DNA of 64,000 nt from an uncultured Bacilli bacterium (GTDB taxonomy: Bacteria; Bacillota_I; Bacilli_A; RF39; UBA660): NCBI GenBank assembly GCA_934096945.1, contig CAKOND010000003.1:1-64000 (forward strand). The letters run 5' to 3'. The position numbers were made by a program, and so were the translations under genes. Numbering within the stretch: the first letter of the stretch is position 1; each line of letters opens with the position of its first letter. Shown piece after piece: positions 44,736 through 53,250 of the stretch. The notes under the pieces are model-generated. The model made no database searches. It was given only the letters and a program-made list of their open reading frames with translations, and was not told where the DNA came from.

Positions 44736-44764
44736 ATTATATAATAATTTAACACTTTATTCAA
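44736..44764 (-). promoter_or_regulatory. Promoter of the surface-protein/recombinase operon
   Basis: Minus strand -35 TTGAAT (44759-44764), 17-bp spacer, -10 TATAAT (44736-44741), about 30 bases before the ATG at 44708. Confidence 0.75.
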
Positions 44765-44782
44765 TTGTTTTTTTGAAAGTTA

Positions 44783-44811
44783 TTGCCAAAAATATTATTT
44801 TAATGTAAAAT
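44783..44811 (+). promoter_or_regulatory. Promoter of the divergent two-gene unit
   Basis: -35 TTGCCA (44783-44788), 17-bp spacer, -10 TAAAAT (44806-44811), before the gene starting at 44835. Confidence 0.6.
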
Positions 44812-44834
44812 TATTATAGAGAGAAGGTATGAAT

Positions 44835-45548
44835 ATGGAAATTCCTGAAAATAGAGATGCTACATTAGTTTTCTTTAATGCAGATGGTACTCCAAGAACT
44901 AACAAACAAACAAGCACTAGATTTGATGATCTTGTTTATAAAAGTACAGATGTTTCCCCTACTAAGAATACAAGAAGTAGCAGACAAAAACCAAGGGGTA
45001 CGAAAAATCTTGCTCAAAAAGCAATTGTTTTTGTTGCTTTAGGTGCTGGATTAGTTATGGGTGCTCATGAATTTAAAGAAGCAATGGAAACATCTAAGGG
45101 ATCATTTGCTATTAAAGGTGAACTTGGTAATGTAGTTAGCCAAAATACTAATACATATGGATTTAATGCCAGTGCTCAAAGTCCATATTGGGATTATGAT
45201 TTGCCAAATATAGCTAAAGATGTTCTTGATAATAACAAAGAATATGATATTGATACAAGAATATATGGTTGTTATAGTCGTTTAAATGAATATAAAAAAG
45301 ATGAATTTATGGATGCGGTATTTAAAGAAATGAGTAAGTTAATAGGTAGTACACCGGATGCTTATACTGATGAAGAAATTAAAGCTTGTTTACATAGTAG
45401 TTTTAGAGAATATTTAGATAGTAAAGGCATAAGTTTAGAAGATTATACTAAATTAATGGAAAATGTTATTAGAGCTTATGCAAGTGAAGATAGATCACAG
45501 GAAGAAATAGCTAGTCTTTTAGGCGAACTAAACGGAGGTTCAAGATGA
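44835..45548 (+). CDS. Single-pass membrane protein of unknown function
   Basis: 237 residues from ATG 44835 (MEIPENRDATLVFFNADG), chosen because GAAGG is 7 bases upstream; an ATG at 44829 is too close to it. A basic, disordered N-terminal part (to about 58) precedes one membrane helix (about 62-80, AIVFVALGAGLVMGAH) and a helical C-terminal domain (about 120-235). Extracytoplasmic C-terminus is likely by the positive-inside rule. No family recognised. Coupled by 4 bases to the next gene and divergent from the surface operon. Confidence 0.7.
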   Translation: MEIPENRDATLVFFNADGTPRTNKQTSTRFDDLVYKSTDVSPTKNTRSSRQKPRGTKNLAQKAIVFVALGAGLVMGAHEFKEAMETSKGSFAIKGELGNVVSQNTNTYGFNASAQSPYWDYDLPNIAKDVLDNNKEYDIDTRIYGCYSRLNEYKKDEFMDAVFKEMSKLIGSTPDAYTDEEIKACLHSSFREYLDSKGISLEDYTKLMENVIRAYASEDRSQEEIASLLGELNGGSR

Positions 45549-45778
45549 GTGAGAGTGTAGAAATAGTTTCTATAGGTGATAAAGATTATATGGTAACTGC
45601 TGAAATTGTTATTAATAATGTAACTTATGTTTATTTAACGAATGAAAATGATATAGCTGATTTTTGCATTAGAAAAATAAATAAAATTAATAATAATGAA
45701 TATTTAGTAGGTCTTAATGATGAGTCTGAAGTAAAAATGGCTTTAAAAGAATTTGCAAACAAATTAAAAAATGAATAA
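45545..45778 (+). CDS. Small DUF1292-like protein
   Basis: 77 residues. The pattern VSIGDKDYMVTAEIVINNVTYVYL followed by a short helix (MALKEFANKL) resembles small beta proteins of the DUF1292 kind, like the one at 27744-28013. Function unknown. GGAGG is 5-6 bases before its ATG. Confidence 0.6.
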   Translation: MSESVEIVSIGDKDYMVTAEIVINNVTYVYLTNENDIADFCIRKINKINNNEYLVGLNDESEVKMALKEFANKLKNE

Positions 45779-45806
45779 GGTTTGATGCTTTATTCATTTT
45801 ATTTTT
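45766..45806. terminator. Bidirectional terminator
   Basis: AAAATGAATAA (about 45767-45777) pairs with TTATTCATTTT (45790-45800), flanked by A- and T-runs. It ends both the + strand pair and the convergent dcw string. Confidence 0.85.
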
Positions 45807-47877
45807 CTAGTTCAACCGAAAGTGTCATATTTTCTCTATCTATAACGGTGTTTGTTTCAATGTTTTGGCTAGTTACATAGCCATAGCCAGAATATTCAAG
45901 CTTTATACCTAATAAATTGGCATACGTTTTAACTTCACTTAGACTCCAGCCAGTTAAATTTTCCATTTTAAACTCATCATCATTAGTTAGTAAAAATAAT
46001 TTTTCACCCGCGAGAAGTATTTTATTTTTTAAAGGGTATTGATTTATAATGTATTTACCATTTCCTAAAGTAATTACATTTATTTTTTTATTTTTTAATT
46101 CTTCGATTACTACATTTAGTTCCCTGCTTATATAATTATCTAGAGTAATTAATTTACTTAAGTCACTATCACTTTTTGTTTCTGTTAGTTTAGCATAACT
46201 TGCTATTTCTTCGATTGCGGTTGTAATAACTTTAGCCCATGATCCTAGATTGGCTTCAGGTTTTCTACCTACGGCGTAAACAATGTATTTAGGATCATCA
46301 GCTGGGAAGATACCTGCGAATGATTTAACATAATCATAAGTGCCATCTAAATAACCACCTTTTGATGCAATTTGAGCTGTACCAGTTTTACCCATCAAAC
46401 TTACATTTTCAACTTGCCAATACTTATTTATTTTAATCATTTTTTTCATTAGTTCATGCATTTTATTAACTGTTGATTTACTATAAACTTTTTTTACTAC
46501 TTCTCTTTTGCCTTCATATGTAACATTTCCATTTTGATCTACTATTTTATCAACTAAGTAAGGTTTTATAACTGTTCCATCATTAGTAATACTTGATAAG
46601 GCTTGAAGCATTTGAATAGCTGTTACACTTACGCCTTGACCAAATGATGCTGTTGCAAGTTCTGACTCATAAACCATTTCTATATCACCAATGGCTTCAT
46701 TTGAAAGTTCAATACCTGTTTTTTTACCAAAGCCAAGAGAATCATAGTAACCAGAAAGATTATCAATTCCGAGTCTCAAAGCAAGAGTGGTGGCTGCAAC
46801 ATTCGAGGATCTTGCAAAACCTTCATCAAATGAAATTGTCCCCCATCCTTTTCTTTCTGAGTCACGTATAACTGTACCGTCTTTTAAAGTATATGAACCA
46901 GATTTAAATGTTTCTTCACCATCATATTTTCCTTCTTCAATTGCTGATGCAAATGAAAATACCTTCATAACTGAACCAGGTTCATATTGATAACTTATAA
47001 GGGGATTCATATATTCTTTAATTGTATTAGTGTCATTTGGATTAAAATTTGGACTGGTACTGCTTGCTACTATTGCACCAGTTTTTGCATCCATGACAGT
47101 AAATACTGCCCAATCAGTATTAAATTTTTCTTTCATCGTAGCAACTGCTTTTTCTGTAATAAGCTGAATACTACTATCAATAGTTAGATAAATGTCCGAA
47201 CCATTTTTAGCTTTTACAGTTTCTTCTGGACTATTAGGTATTTTATAATTACTTGATGTATATTTTAGATATTTAGTATAGCCATTTTCACCAGATAAAA
47301 TATCATCGTAATAGCCTTCAATACCAAGTTCACCAACTATTTTGCCATCATCACTTCCTTTGGCATAACCAATTAAGTACGAAGCAAATGTTGATTTATT
47401 ATAATATCTTTTTTTAGAGTTTTTTATAAAATCTATACCTGGTAATTCTAGTTTTTCAATTTTAGCTTTAACTACTTCACTTATTCCATATCCACCAGGT
47501 CTTAGTTCTACTTGATATAAATTTTTACTTAGAAGTTCTATTAGTTTTTCTTCAGTCATATTAAGTATTGGGGACAAAGCTTTAGCTGTTCCTTCTTTAT
47601 CAAGAACATTAGTCTTATTAGATTTTAAATATGCTATAACTGTGTAAGAATTTATGGTACTAGCCAGTTCTTCTCCATTAACATCATAAATGCTGCCTCG
47701 ATCGGCATATAAAGTTTTCTTAACTTTTGCAATACTAGCAGCTTTGTCTTTTAAATTAATGCCATCTACTTTACTACTTAAAACAACATAAGAAAGTTTG
47801 GCAATTATGGCCATAAATAAAAAAGCAACAGACAAAATAATATATTTTGATATTTTAACTGTTACTCCTTTTTTCAT
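45799..47877 (-). CDS. Class B penicillin-binding protein with PASTA domain (FtsI/SpoVD type)
   Basis: 692 residues. N-terminal membrane helix (about 10-32), pedestal domain (DRGSIYDVNGEELAST), transpeptidase domain with SVMK (PGSVMKVFSF), SSN (ARSSNVAATT) and KTGT (MGKTGTAQ) motifs, and one C-terminal PASTA domain (NLTGWSLSEVKTYANLL). It cross-links septal or spore-cortex peptidoglycan. Position after mraZ-rsmH-ftsL identifies it as the dcw-cluster PBP; whether its main role is division (PBP2B) or sporulation (SpoVD) cannot be told. GGAGATAAAAAT precedes the ATG. Confidence 0.95.
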   Translation of the reverse strand: MKKGVTVKISKYIILSVAFLFMAIIAKLSYVVLSSKVDGINLKDKAASIAKVKKTLYADRGSIYDVNGEELASTINSYTVIAYLKSNKTNVLDKEGTAKALSPILNMTEEKLIELLSKNLYQVELRPGGYGISEVVKAKIEKLELPGIDFIKNSKKRYYNKSTFASYLIGYAKGSDDGKIVGELGIEGYYDDILSGENGYTKYLKYTSSNYKIPNSPEETVKAKNGSDIYLTIDSSIQLITEKAVATMKEKFNTDWAVFTVMDAKTGAIVASSTSPNFNPNDTNTIKEYMNPLISYQYEPGSVMKVFSFASAIEEGKYDGEETFKSGSYTLKDGTVIRDSERKGWGTISFDEGFARSSNVAATTLALRLGIDNLSGYYDSLGFGKKTGIELSNEAIGDIEMVYESELATASFGQGVSVTAIQMLQALSSITNDGTVIKPYLVDKIVDQNGNVTYEGKREVVKKVYSKSTVNKMHELMKKMIKINKYWQVENVSLMGKTGTAQIASKGGYLDGTYDYVKSFAGIFPADDPKYIVYAVGRKPEANLGSWAKVITTAIEEIASYAKLTETKSDSDLSKLITLDNYISRELNVVIEELKNKKINVITLGNGKYIINQYPLKNKILLAGEKLFLLTNDDEFKMENLTGWSLSEVKTYANLLGIKLEYSGYGYVTSQNIETNTVIDRENMTLSVELEK

Positions 47878-47888
47878 ATTTTTATCTC

Positions 47889-48182
47889 CTATTCTCCAAC
47901 TGATTTTATATTACTATTATTATACGACAAACCATTTTCTTCTGCAATACTTTGAATGTTTTCCAAGCTTGCTAGTTCATCTATCTGCATAGAAAGACCT
48001 TGATTAACTAGTTCTTGTTTTTCAATATTTTTGTTTAACTTTTCTACTTCATTATTAGTTTCTGATAAAAGTGATGATGTATAAACGTTAAACATGGGAA
48101 TTGCTAAAAGTAAAAATAGTAATAATACATACATTGCTTTTTCTCCTTTTAGTAATTTTAACTTTTTATTCTTTTTAGCCAC
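47889..48182 (-). CDS. ftsL: FtsL-like division protein
   Basis: About 97 residues from GTG 48182 (AAAGGA upstream; a TTG at 48191 is too close to it). Basic cytoplasmic start, one membrane helix (about 17-36, MYVLLLFLLLAIPMFNVYT), then a coiled coil (SETNNEVEKLNKNIEKQ) and a short tail. It fits FtsL by architecture and by position between rsmH and the PBP gene. Confidence 0.85.
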   Translation of the reverse strand: MAKKNKKLKLLKGEKAMYVLLLFLLLAIPMFNVYTSSLLSETNNEVEKLNKNIEKQELVNQGLSMQIDELASLENIQSIAEENGLSYNNSNIKSVGE

Positions 48183-48187
48183 TATAA

Positions 48188-49099
48188 TCAAATCCTTTCT
48201 ATGATTCTGAGTTTTGCACTTCTACTTCTTGAGTTTTCTTCAAGTTCTTTACTACTTGGAAGTATAGGCTTTTTATTTATTAATTTAATCTTCGGCATGT
48301 AAGCAGTAGGTACTTCGACTAAACCTTTTACTAACTCATCAACCTCAGAATTTTCTCTAAATATATTTTTAACAATTCTGTCTTCTAATGAATGAAATGT
48401 AATAACACCTATTCTGCCACCTTTTTTAAGTAAATTAATGGCATCTGGTAAAACTTTTTCTAAAACTGTAAGTTCTTTATTTACTTCAATTCTAAGGGCT
48501 TGAAATATTTTTCTTTCCGGATGATTTTTGTAAAAGTAATTGGCACCAGTTGCACTCTTTATAACTTCTACAAGTTCTAACGTTGTTTTTATTTCTTTAC
48601 TTTTTTTCTTAATGTTTTTAGCAATTACTTTGCTTAACTTTTCTTCACCGTATTTAAAGAAAATATTTGCTAGATCATTTTCACTATAGGTATCAATTAT
48701 ATCTTTAGCACTTACTCCTTCACTAGACATTCTCATGTCAAGTGGTCCATCATGCATAAAAGAAAAACCTCGAGTCTCATCATCAATCTGAGGTGATGAA
48801 AAGCCTAAGTCAAAGATAATTCCATCCACAAGACCGATATTTTCTTTTTCAAGAACTTCTTTTAAATTTACAAAATTAGTCTTAAATATTTTAAAATTAT
48901 TACCTATCTTACTTAATTCTTCTGTTGAATATTCCACAGCCTTTTCATCTTGATCAAAGCCGTATAGAAATCCATTTGGAATTTTTTTAAGTATTTCTTT
49001 AGAATGACCTGCATAACCGATCGTAGCATCTACAAAAATGCCACCATCTTTAATGTTTAAGTTTTCAATTAGTTCTTTTTTAAGTACACTATAATGCAT
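48188..49099 (-). CDS. rsmH: 16S rRNA (cytosine-1402-N4)-methyltransferase
   Basis: 303 residues. The SAM-binding motif VDATIGYAGHSKEIL, the GLVDGIIFDLGFSSPQIDD segment, RGFSFMHDGPLDMRM and GRIGVITFHSLEDRIVK are hallmarks of RsmH (MraW). It overlaps mraZ by one base. Confidence 0.97.
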   Translation of the reverse strand: MHYSVLKKELIENLNIKDGGIFVDATIGYAGHSKEILKKIPNGFLYGFDQDEKAVEYSTEELSKIGNNFKIFKTNFVNLKEVLEKENIGLVDGIIFDLGFSSPQIDDETRGFSFMHDGPLDMRMSSEGVSAKDIIDTYSENDLANIFFKYGEEKLSKVIAKNIKKKSKEIKTTLELVEVIKSATGANYFYKNHPERKIFQALRIEVNKELTVLEKVLPDAINLLKKGGRIGVITFHSLEDRIVKNIFRENSEVDELVKGLVEVPTAYMPKIKLINKKPILPSSKELEENSRSRSAKLRIIERI

Positions 49100-49530
49100 T
49101 ATTCTTCCCCCTCAAATAAGCTTTCTGCAATATTTTCAATGATGTCTTCATTAGAATCCATAAAATCATTAAATGCATTTGCATCCCAAATTTCCAAATG
49201 ATCATTCACGCCGATTACGATGCATTCTTTATCTAAACCGGCGTAACTAATCAATGGAGAGGTAATACTCATTCGACCAGAATTGTCGAATTTACAGGCA
49301 GTAGCTCCTGAATAGAAAAACCTGGTAAATGTTCTGGTTACTTTTTTAGTGAAAGGTAGAGTATTAAGTTTACCAACCAGTTTTTCCCACTCGGATAGAG
49401 AATAAACATATAAGCACTTTTCAATGCCTCGGGTTAAAATAAATTCTTGACCTAGTTCTTCCCTAAATTTTGTTGGAATAACAAGTCGGCCTTTATCATC
49501 AATATTATGATGAAATTCACCCAGCAACAT
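49099..49530 (-). CDS. mraZ: Transcriptional regulator MraZ
   Basis: 143 residues. Two MraZ/AbrB-like repeats, GEFHHNIDDKGRLVIPTKFRE and ATACKFDNSGRMSITSPL. It binds repeats in its own promoter and represses the dcw operon in relatives. ATG at 49530 is preferred to the in-frame GTG at 49542, because GTGGGGGAT makes the ribosome binding site. First gene of mraZ-rsmH-ftsL-pbp. Possible MraZ boxes (GTGGGAGAAAGTGGGGG-type repeat) lie immediately upstream at about 49531-49560. Confidence 0.95.
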   Translation of the reverse strand: MLLGEFHHNIDDKGRLVIPTKFREELGQEFILTRGIEKCLYVYSLSEWEKLVGKLNTLPFTKKVTRTFTRFFYSGATACKFDNSGRMSITSPLISYAGLDKECIVIGVNDHLEIWDANAFNDFMDSNEDIIENIAESLFEGEE

Positions 49531-49560
49531 ATTATCCCCCACTTTCTCCCACAGTTTACC
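49531..49560 (-). promoter_or_regulatory. Possible MraZ-box repeats
   Basis: On the minus strand the DNA just before mraZ reads GTGGGAG, then GTGGGGG about 10 bases later. MraZ operators are arrays of G-rich (A/T)GTGG(A/G)-type repeats at about 10-bp spacing, so two boxes are plausible. A third was not found. Confidence 0.5.
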
Positions 49561-49589
49561 ACTGTCTTACATATATGTTATCAAAAACT

Positions 49590-49623
49590 AAAAAAAAAGT
49601 AAATACAGAATATCTACTTTTTT
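49590..49623 (-). terminator. Terminator upstream of mraZ in the surface-gene orientation
   Basis: Minus strand AAAAAAGTA-gatattctgtatt-TACTTTTTT followed by more T. It ends the transcript of the surface gene at 49657-50970 before mraZ. Confidence 0.7.
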
Positions 49624-49656
49624 AAAAATTTTTTGTTTATTTACAAAATTTTACAA

Positions 49657-50970
49657 TCAAAGAATTATGCGATACGGATTTGAAGATGTGCCATCACCTG
49701 ATTTATATAGTACTGAAGAGGAAAGATTAAAGGACGGCCTAACAGCAGTTTGGAAAAGTGTACTGTCAATAGGAGTATCAAAACGCACACTACCATCATA
49801 TTGCACACTAAATGCAAAATTCGAAGAGCCTTCTCCACGGGTTTCCCCACGGGTAATAGTCCAATCATTAAATCCCATATACATCCAATTTATGGTTGTT
49901 ATCGCTACTCCATTGTCATCGTTTCCATCATAATTATTTAGTATCTTTGACCATGCACTTGGGGCTGCAGCAAATCCATAATCACTTACATACATAAGCC
50001 CTATCTTGGCACTATATTCTATTTCTCCGGTTGTTGAGTCTGAACCCGGAGCTGGATTTACTATTTCATTTGCGTATGCTGTTGCTGGGACCGCACTTCT
50101 TATATTATCATATGTATTTCCGCCAACTTTCCATGTCGTTGTTGCTATTTTCTCTGCCCATTCTTCTCCTATATTTGCTATGAAATTTGTATTTAAATTT
50201 GTTTTGTTTAATAAACTTTCACTCCATGTACTCGTATTTGTTGAGTTATTCCAATAATATGTATTTACTGATGCTAAACTTCCTCTATAATCTGGTGCAT
50301 ATGGAGTTGATTCATCTAGGTTTATACTGGTATAATAATCACCATCTGTTCCAAGTAAATTACTATTTGCATAATCATGTTTGATTAGTTTTACTTGGTT
50401 TCCAAATACTCCGATTATTCTGTACAAGTTATCTGTTGGACATGATGTTGCATCTGAGCCAAAGCACACAAAGTTATTTACTTCATTACTTGATCCGGCA
50501 TATCTATATGAGCTATCATTTGCATCTATTACAATTCCATCACCTGATGTTATCGTTCCATTGTGATAATAGATACTATTTACTCCTTGCGTTCCTGTGT
50601 ATAATGATTTTACGTAATCTGCTAACAAAATTGGAGGTATTATATCAAAATATACATAACATTTATCTGATACATTTCCACTCATTAAAACTGTTTTGTT
50701 GGCGTCATCCCAAGATAATTCTCCACCATTTTCACATTTTGATAGTTCTGTATTAAAAACGTATCCTTCAGTTGGCCAACTACTAGCTGTTGTCATTTCA
50801 TAATTCCCAGAGCCTGCTTCTGTTTCCAGCATCATTGATATTGTATCTACATGTTCCTTTGCTTGAGGCTTATCTTCTCTTAAAGCATCACTTTTTCGAG
50901 GAAAAAAATTTAATATTGTAAGAACTATTATTACCCCAGCTAAAATTGAATAAATTATTTTATTTTTCAT
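49657..50970 (-). CDS. Membrane-anchored protein with lectin-like C-terminus (variant N-terminus)
   Basis: 437 residues. An N-terminal membrane segment (about 4-20) is followed by a non-camelysin region (about 25-110) and then the same lectin-like domain as the other family members (SIYYHNGTITSGDGIVI, NNFVCFGSDATSCPTDNLYRIIGVFG, TTWKVGGNTYDNI, EYSAKIGLMYVSDYGFAAAPSAW). The C-terminal stretch before AVRPSFNLSSSVLY is divergent, with about 45% G+C over 49731-49860. ATG 50970 follows GAGGAGTGCTT. A near-perfect promoter with an internal palindrome and a divergent XRE regulator lie upstream. Confidence 0.82.
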   Translation of the reverse strand: MKNKIIYSILAGVIIVLTILNFFPRKSDALREDKPQAKEHVDTISMMLETEAGSGNYEMTTASSWPTEGYVFNTELSKCENGGELSWDDANKTVLMSGNVSDKCYVYFDIIPPILLADYVKSLYTGTQGVNSIYYHNGTITSGDGIVIDANDSSYRYAGSSNEVNNFVCFGSDATSCPTDNLYRIIGVFGNQVKLIKHDYANSNLLGTDGDYYTSINLDESTPYAPDYRGSLASVNTYYWNNSTNTSTWSESLLNKTNLNTNFIANIGEEWAEKIATTTWKVGGNTYDNIRSAVPATAYANEIVNPAPGSDSTTGEIEYSAKIGLMYVSDYGFAAAPSAWSKILNNYDGNDDNGVAITTINWMYMGFNDWTITRGETRGEGSSNFAFSVQYDGSVRFDTPIDSTLFQTAVRPSFNLSSSVLYKSGDGTSSNPYRIIL

Positions 50971-51011
50971 AAGCACTCCTCGCGTCTTATTCTAAGACTA
51001 TTATCAATATA

Positions 51012-51040
51012 ATTATATGTCTTTATTACAGACAAGTCAA
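51012..51040 (-). promoter_or_regulatory. Promoter with palindromic operator in its spacer
   Basis: Minus strand -35 TTGACT (51035-51040) and -10 TATAAT (51012-51017). The 17-bp spacer (51018-51034) is itself an inverted repeat, TGTCT-N7-AGACA. A repressor bound there would block RNA polymerase; the XRE protein encoded at 51087 is the obvious candidate. Confidence 0.75.
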
Positions 51041-51086
51041 GAAATTTTACTTGGATAATGGGATAATTTACGTGAGGTGGTAAAAT

Positions 51087-51323
51087 ATGATAGGAAAGAT
51101 ATTAAAAACTATGCGAAAATCTAGTAAATTAAGTCAAGAACAAATAAGTAAAATTATAGGTTATGCCAGAAATACTATATCCCAATATGAGACTGGTACA
51201 ATTGAACCAGATTTTAAAACAATTGAAAAAATAGCAAACCTATGTGGCTATGAAATATTATTTGTAAATAAAGAGCAAAATATAATTTTAAATAGTGAAA
51301 ATATTGATAGAAATGAATTGTAA
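51087..51323 (+). CDS. XRE-family helix-turn-helix regulator
   Basis: 78 residues, almost entirely one XRE domain (LKTMRKSSKLSQEQISKII, then YARNTISQYETGTIEPDF), with a short tail. GTGAGGTGG lies 6-7 bases upstream of the ATG. It is divergent from the lectin-like gene at 49657-50970, 116 bp away, with a palindromic operator between them; autoregulation and control of that gene are inferred. Confidence 0.9.
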   Translation: MIGKILKTMRKSSKLSQEQISKIIGYARNTISQYETGTIEPDFKTIEKIANLCGYEILFVNKEQNIILNSENIDRNEL

Positions 51324-51327
51324 GTGA

Positions 51328-51362
51328 TAAAAACTTCATATTAGTCAAAATATGAAGTTTTT
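51328..51362. terminator. Bidirectional terminator
   Basis: AAAAACTTCATATT (51328-51341) pairs with AATATGAAGTTTTT (51347-51360), loop of five, T-run after. Ends the XRE gene and the convergent gene at 51375. Confidence 0.9.
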
Positions 51363-51374
51363 ATATATTTTTTG

Positions 51375-51665
51375 CTATTTTTCTATTTTTTCCCATTTTG
51401 CTTCAAGTTTGATATTTTTCTTAATTGGTTTGGTAAAATCAAACTTTTCATCATTTAAATACCAACCTAAAAATTTGTATTCATCACTTTCTGGAGCATT
51501 TGGTTCAGTAATAGTGTCTCCCACCTTTACTGATATTGGTGCTACTCCAGCTCCAATTTTTGCAACAAATTCAACTGTTACTGTTCTAAAATTCATATAA
51601 TAAATTATAACAGCTAATAGCATCACACTTCCAAATATAAGTATTAAACTTGTTTTATTTTTCAT
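51375..51665 (-). CDS. Membrane-anchored InlB B-repeat-like protein
   Basis: 96 residues. One N-terminal membrane helix (about 6-24), then a single Listeria/Bacteroides-type beta repeat: VKVGDTITEPNAPESDEYKFLGWYLN followed by FDFTKPIKKNIKLEAKWE, the GWY...FDF...LxAxW pattern of InlB B-repeats. Usually such repeats occur in arrays on large surface proteins, so a single-repeat protein is unusual. Role unknown. It lies 2 bp after the 138-residue gene. Confidence 0.75.
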   Translation of the reverse strand: MKNKTSLILIFGSVMLLAVIIYYMNFRTVTVEFVAKIGAGVAPISVKVGDTITEPNAPESDEYKFLGWYLNDEKFDFTKPIKKNIKLEAKWEKIEK

Positions 51666-51667
51666 AA

Positions 51668-52084
51668 TTATCTTCCCTTTCCCATTTCTATTTCTTCTGT
51701 AAGTTCCATGACATGAACTTTTTTAAGTTCTAATTCAAGTATATAAAACTTTTTCAAATATTTTTTTATTATTTCTTCTTTTAAACCTTTTTCTTTTAAG
51801 GATAATAAATATCCTTTTATTCTTTCTATTTCTGTATAAGCTATTAAAACATCCCCACTTGTAGTATCATCGCTAGATGCTATTACGTAAATTAATTTAA
51901 GTAATTTTGTATATTCTTTACTTATTTTGTTTTCCCAAACCCGACTTAACATTTCTGTATCTAAAATAGTTACTTTTTTTACCCATTTATATGTTTTTTT
52001 AGGGGTAAATGAATATGAATTTTTTTCTTCAAAAAGCAAAATATCTTTATCTTTTTTATTATTTTTTAATATGTAACTAGTCAT
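51668..52084 (-). CDS. Conserved-looking protein of unknown function
   Basis: 138 residues, basic N-terminal half and helical C-terminal half (about 60-130; EYTKLLKLIYVIASS, KEEIIKKYLKKFYILEL). No membrane segment and no recognised motif. It overlaps trmD by 8 bases, so translation is coupled; GGAGGATAAAA precedes its ATG. Confidence 0.65.
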   Translation of the reverse strand: MTSYILKNNKKDKDILLFEEKNSYSFTPKKTYKWVKKVTILDTEMLSRVWENKISKEYTKLLKLIYVIASSDDTTSGDVLIAYTEIERIKGYLLSLKEKGLKEEIIKKYLKKFYILELELKKVHVMELTEEIEMGKGR

Positions 52085-52751
52085 TTTTATCCTCCATTAA
52101 GTCTGGTCTTAGAGTTTTTGTTTTTTCTATTTTCATATTTTTTCGATACTCATCAATTAATTTATGATTACCTGAAATAAGCACTTCTGGTACCTTTAAA
52201 CCTCGGTACTCTGCAGGCTTTGTGTATGTTGGATAATCAAGTAAGTTATCATTAAATGATTCATCATCTAAAGATGCTTTAGTTATAGCACCAGGTAGTA
52301 ACCTTGCAATAGAATCAGTTATTGCCATTGCTGGTATTTCTCCCCCAGTTAGAATATAATCACCTATTGATATAACTTCATCTACTCTTGTTTTAATTCT
52401 TTCATCAAAACCTTCATAGTGTCCACATATAATAATTAAATGTTTATGTTCTTTTAATCTTTTAGCAACATCTTGCTTATATTTTGTTCCTTCAGGACTT
52501 AAAAGAATAATGTGTGTATCTTCTGTATTTATGCTATCTAAACATTCAAATATTGGTTCACACCTAAGTATCATGCCAGCTCCTCCACCATAGGGAGTAT
52601 CATCAACTTGCTTATTATTAAGGGGTGAATAATCTCTAAAATTAATTAAATTAATTTGAATTATTTCCTTATCTATTGCTCTTTTGATTATTGAAGTATT
52701 TATAAAGCCTTCAAACATCTCTGGAAAAAGTGTAAGTATATCTATTTTCAT
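52077..52751 (-). CDS. trmD: tRNA (guanine-37-N1)-methyltransferase
   Basis: 224 residues, SPOUT methyltransferase. Motifs: MKIDILTLFPEMFEGF at the start, DDTPYGGGAGMILR, CGHYEGFDERI and SIGDYILTGGEIPAMAI (the knot). It makes m1G37 to prevent frameshifting. It follows rimM by 10 bp, the usual rimM-trmD order. Confidence 0.97.
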   Translation of the reverse strand: MKIDILTLFPEMFEGFINTSIIKRAIDKEIIQINLINFRDYSPLNNKQVDDTPYGGGAGMILRCEPIFECLDSINTEDTHIILLSPEGTKYKQDVAKRLKEHKHLIIICGHYEGFDERIKTRVDEVISIGDYILTGGEIPAMAITDSIARLLPGAITKASLDDESFNDNLLDYPTYTKPAEYRGLKVPEVLISGNHKLIDEYRKNMKIEKTKTLRPDLMEDKND

Positions 52752-52761
52752 GAAAACCTCC

Positions 52762-53250
52762 TTAAAAAATCAAATCTTTGGCATTTCTAGTATATAATTT
52801 TTTATTATTTAAGTCAAAACTTATTATATATTCATTAACATAAGGAATATAAAACTCTTTAGAACCCTTTACTTTAATAAGTAAATTAACTCCTTGTTCT
52901 ACTTCAATAATTTTGCCTAAATTACTTCCATCTTCATCTATTACATCACTATTTATTAAATCTTTATATAGAAACTCATTTTCTTCTAAATGTAAATCCA
53001 TTCTTTTTATATAAATATTAAAACCAACATATTTTAAAATATCATTAATATTTTTTAAATTATCTATTTCAAGTAATATATTATTTTTATGATAGCGAAT
53101 ACCACTTATAACATGTTCTATATTATTTATAAGCACTCTATTACCTATTTTATAAGCTTTATCACATTTTTCAAAATCACTTATTACTTTAAGTTCTCCC
53201 TTTATACCAAAGGTACTTACTGTTTTACCAATATAAATCATTTCATTCAT
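52762..53250 (-). CDS. rimM: Ribosome maturation factor RimM
   Basis: 162 residues from ATG 53250. N-terminal RimM beta-barrel (IYIGKTVSTFGIKGELKV) and the PRC-barrel domain (about 90-160; LINSDVIDEDGSNLGKIIEVE, FYIPYVNEYIISFD). It assists assembly of the 30S head. GAGG precedes the chosen start, which overlaps the methyltransferase gene upstream by 8 bases. Confidence 0.95.
   Translation of the reverse strand: MNEMIYIGKTVSTFGIKGELKVISDFEKCDKAYKIGNRVLINNIEHVISGIRYHKNNILLEIDNLKNINDILKYVGFNIYIKRMDLHLEENEFLYKDLINSDVIDEDGSNLGKIIEVEQGVNLLIKVKGSKEFYIPYVNEYIISFDLNNKKLYTRNAKDLIF

Noticed and set aside
39259..50566. Numerous plus-strand frames antisense to the surface genes, rich in Leu/Tyr/His
   Set aside because: They arise from AT-rich, Asn/Thr/Ser-rich coding DNA read backwards, lack ribosome binding sites and have no protein-like composition.
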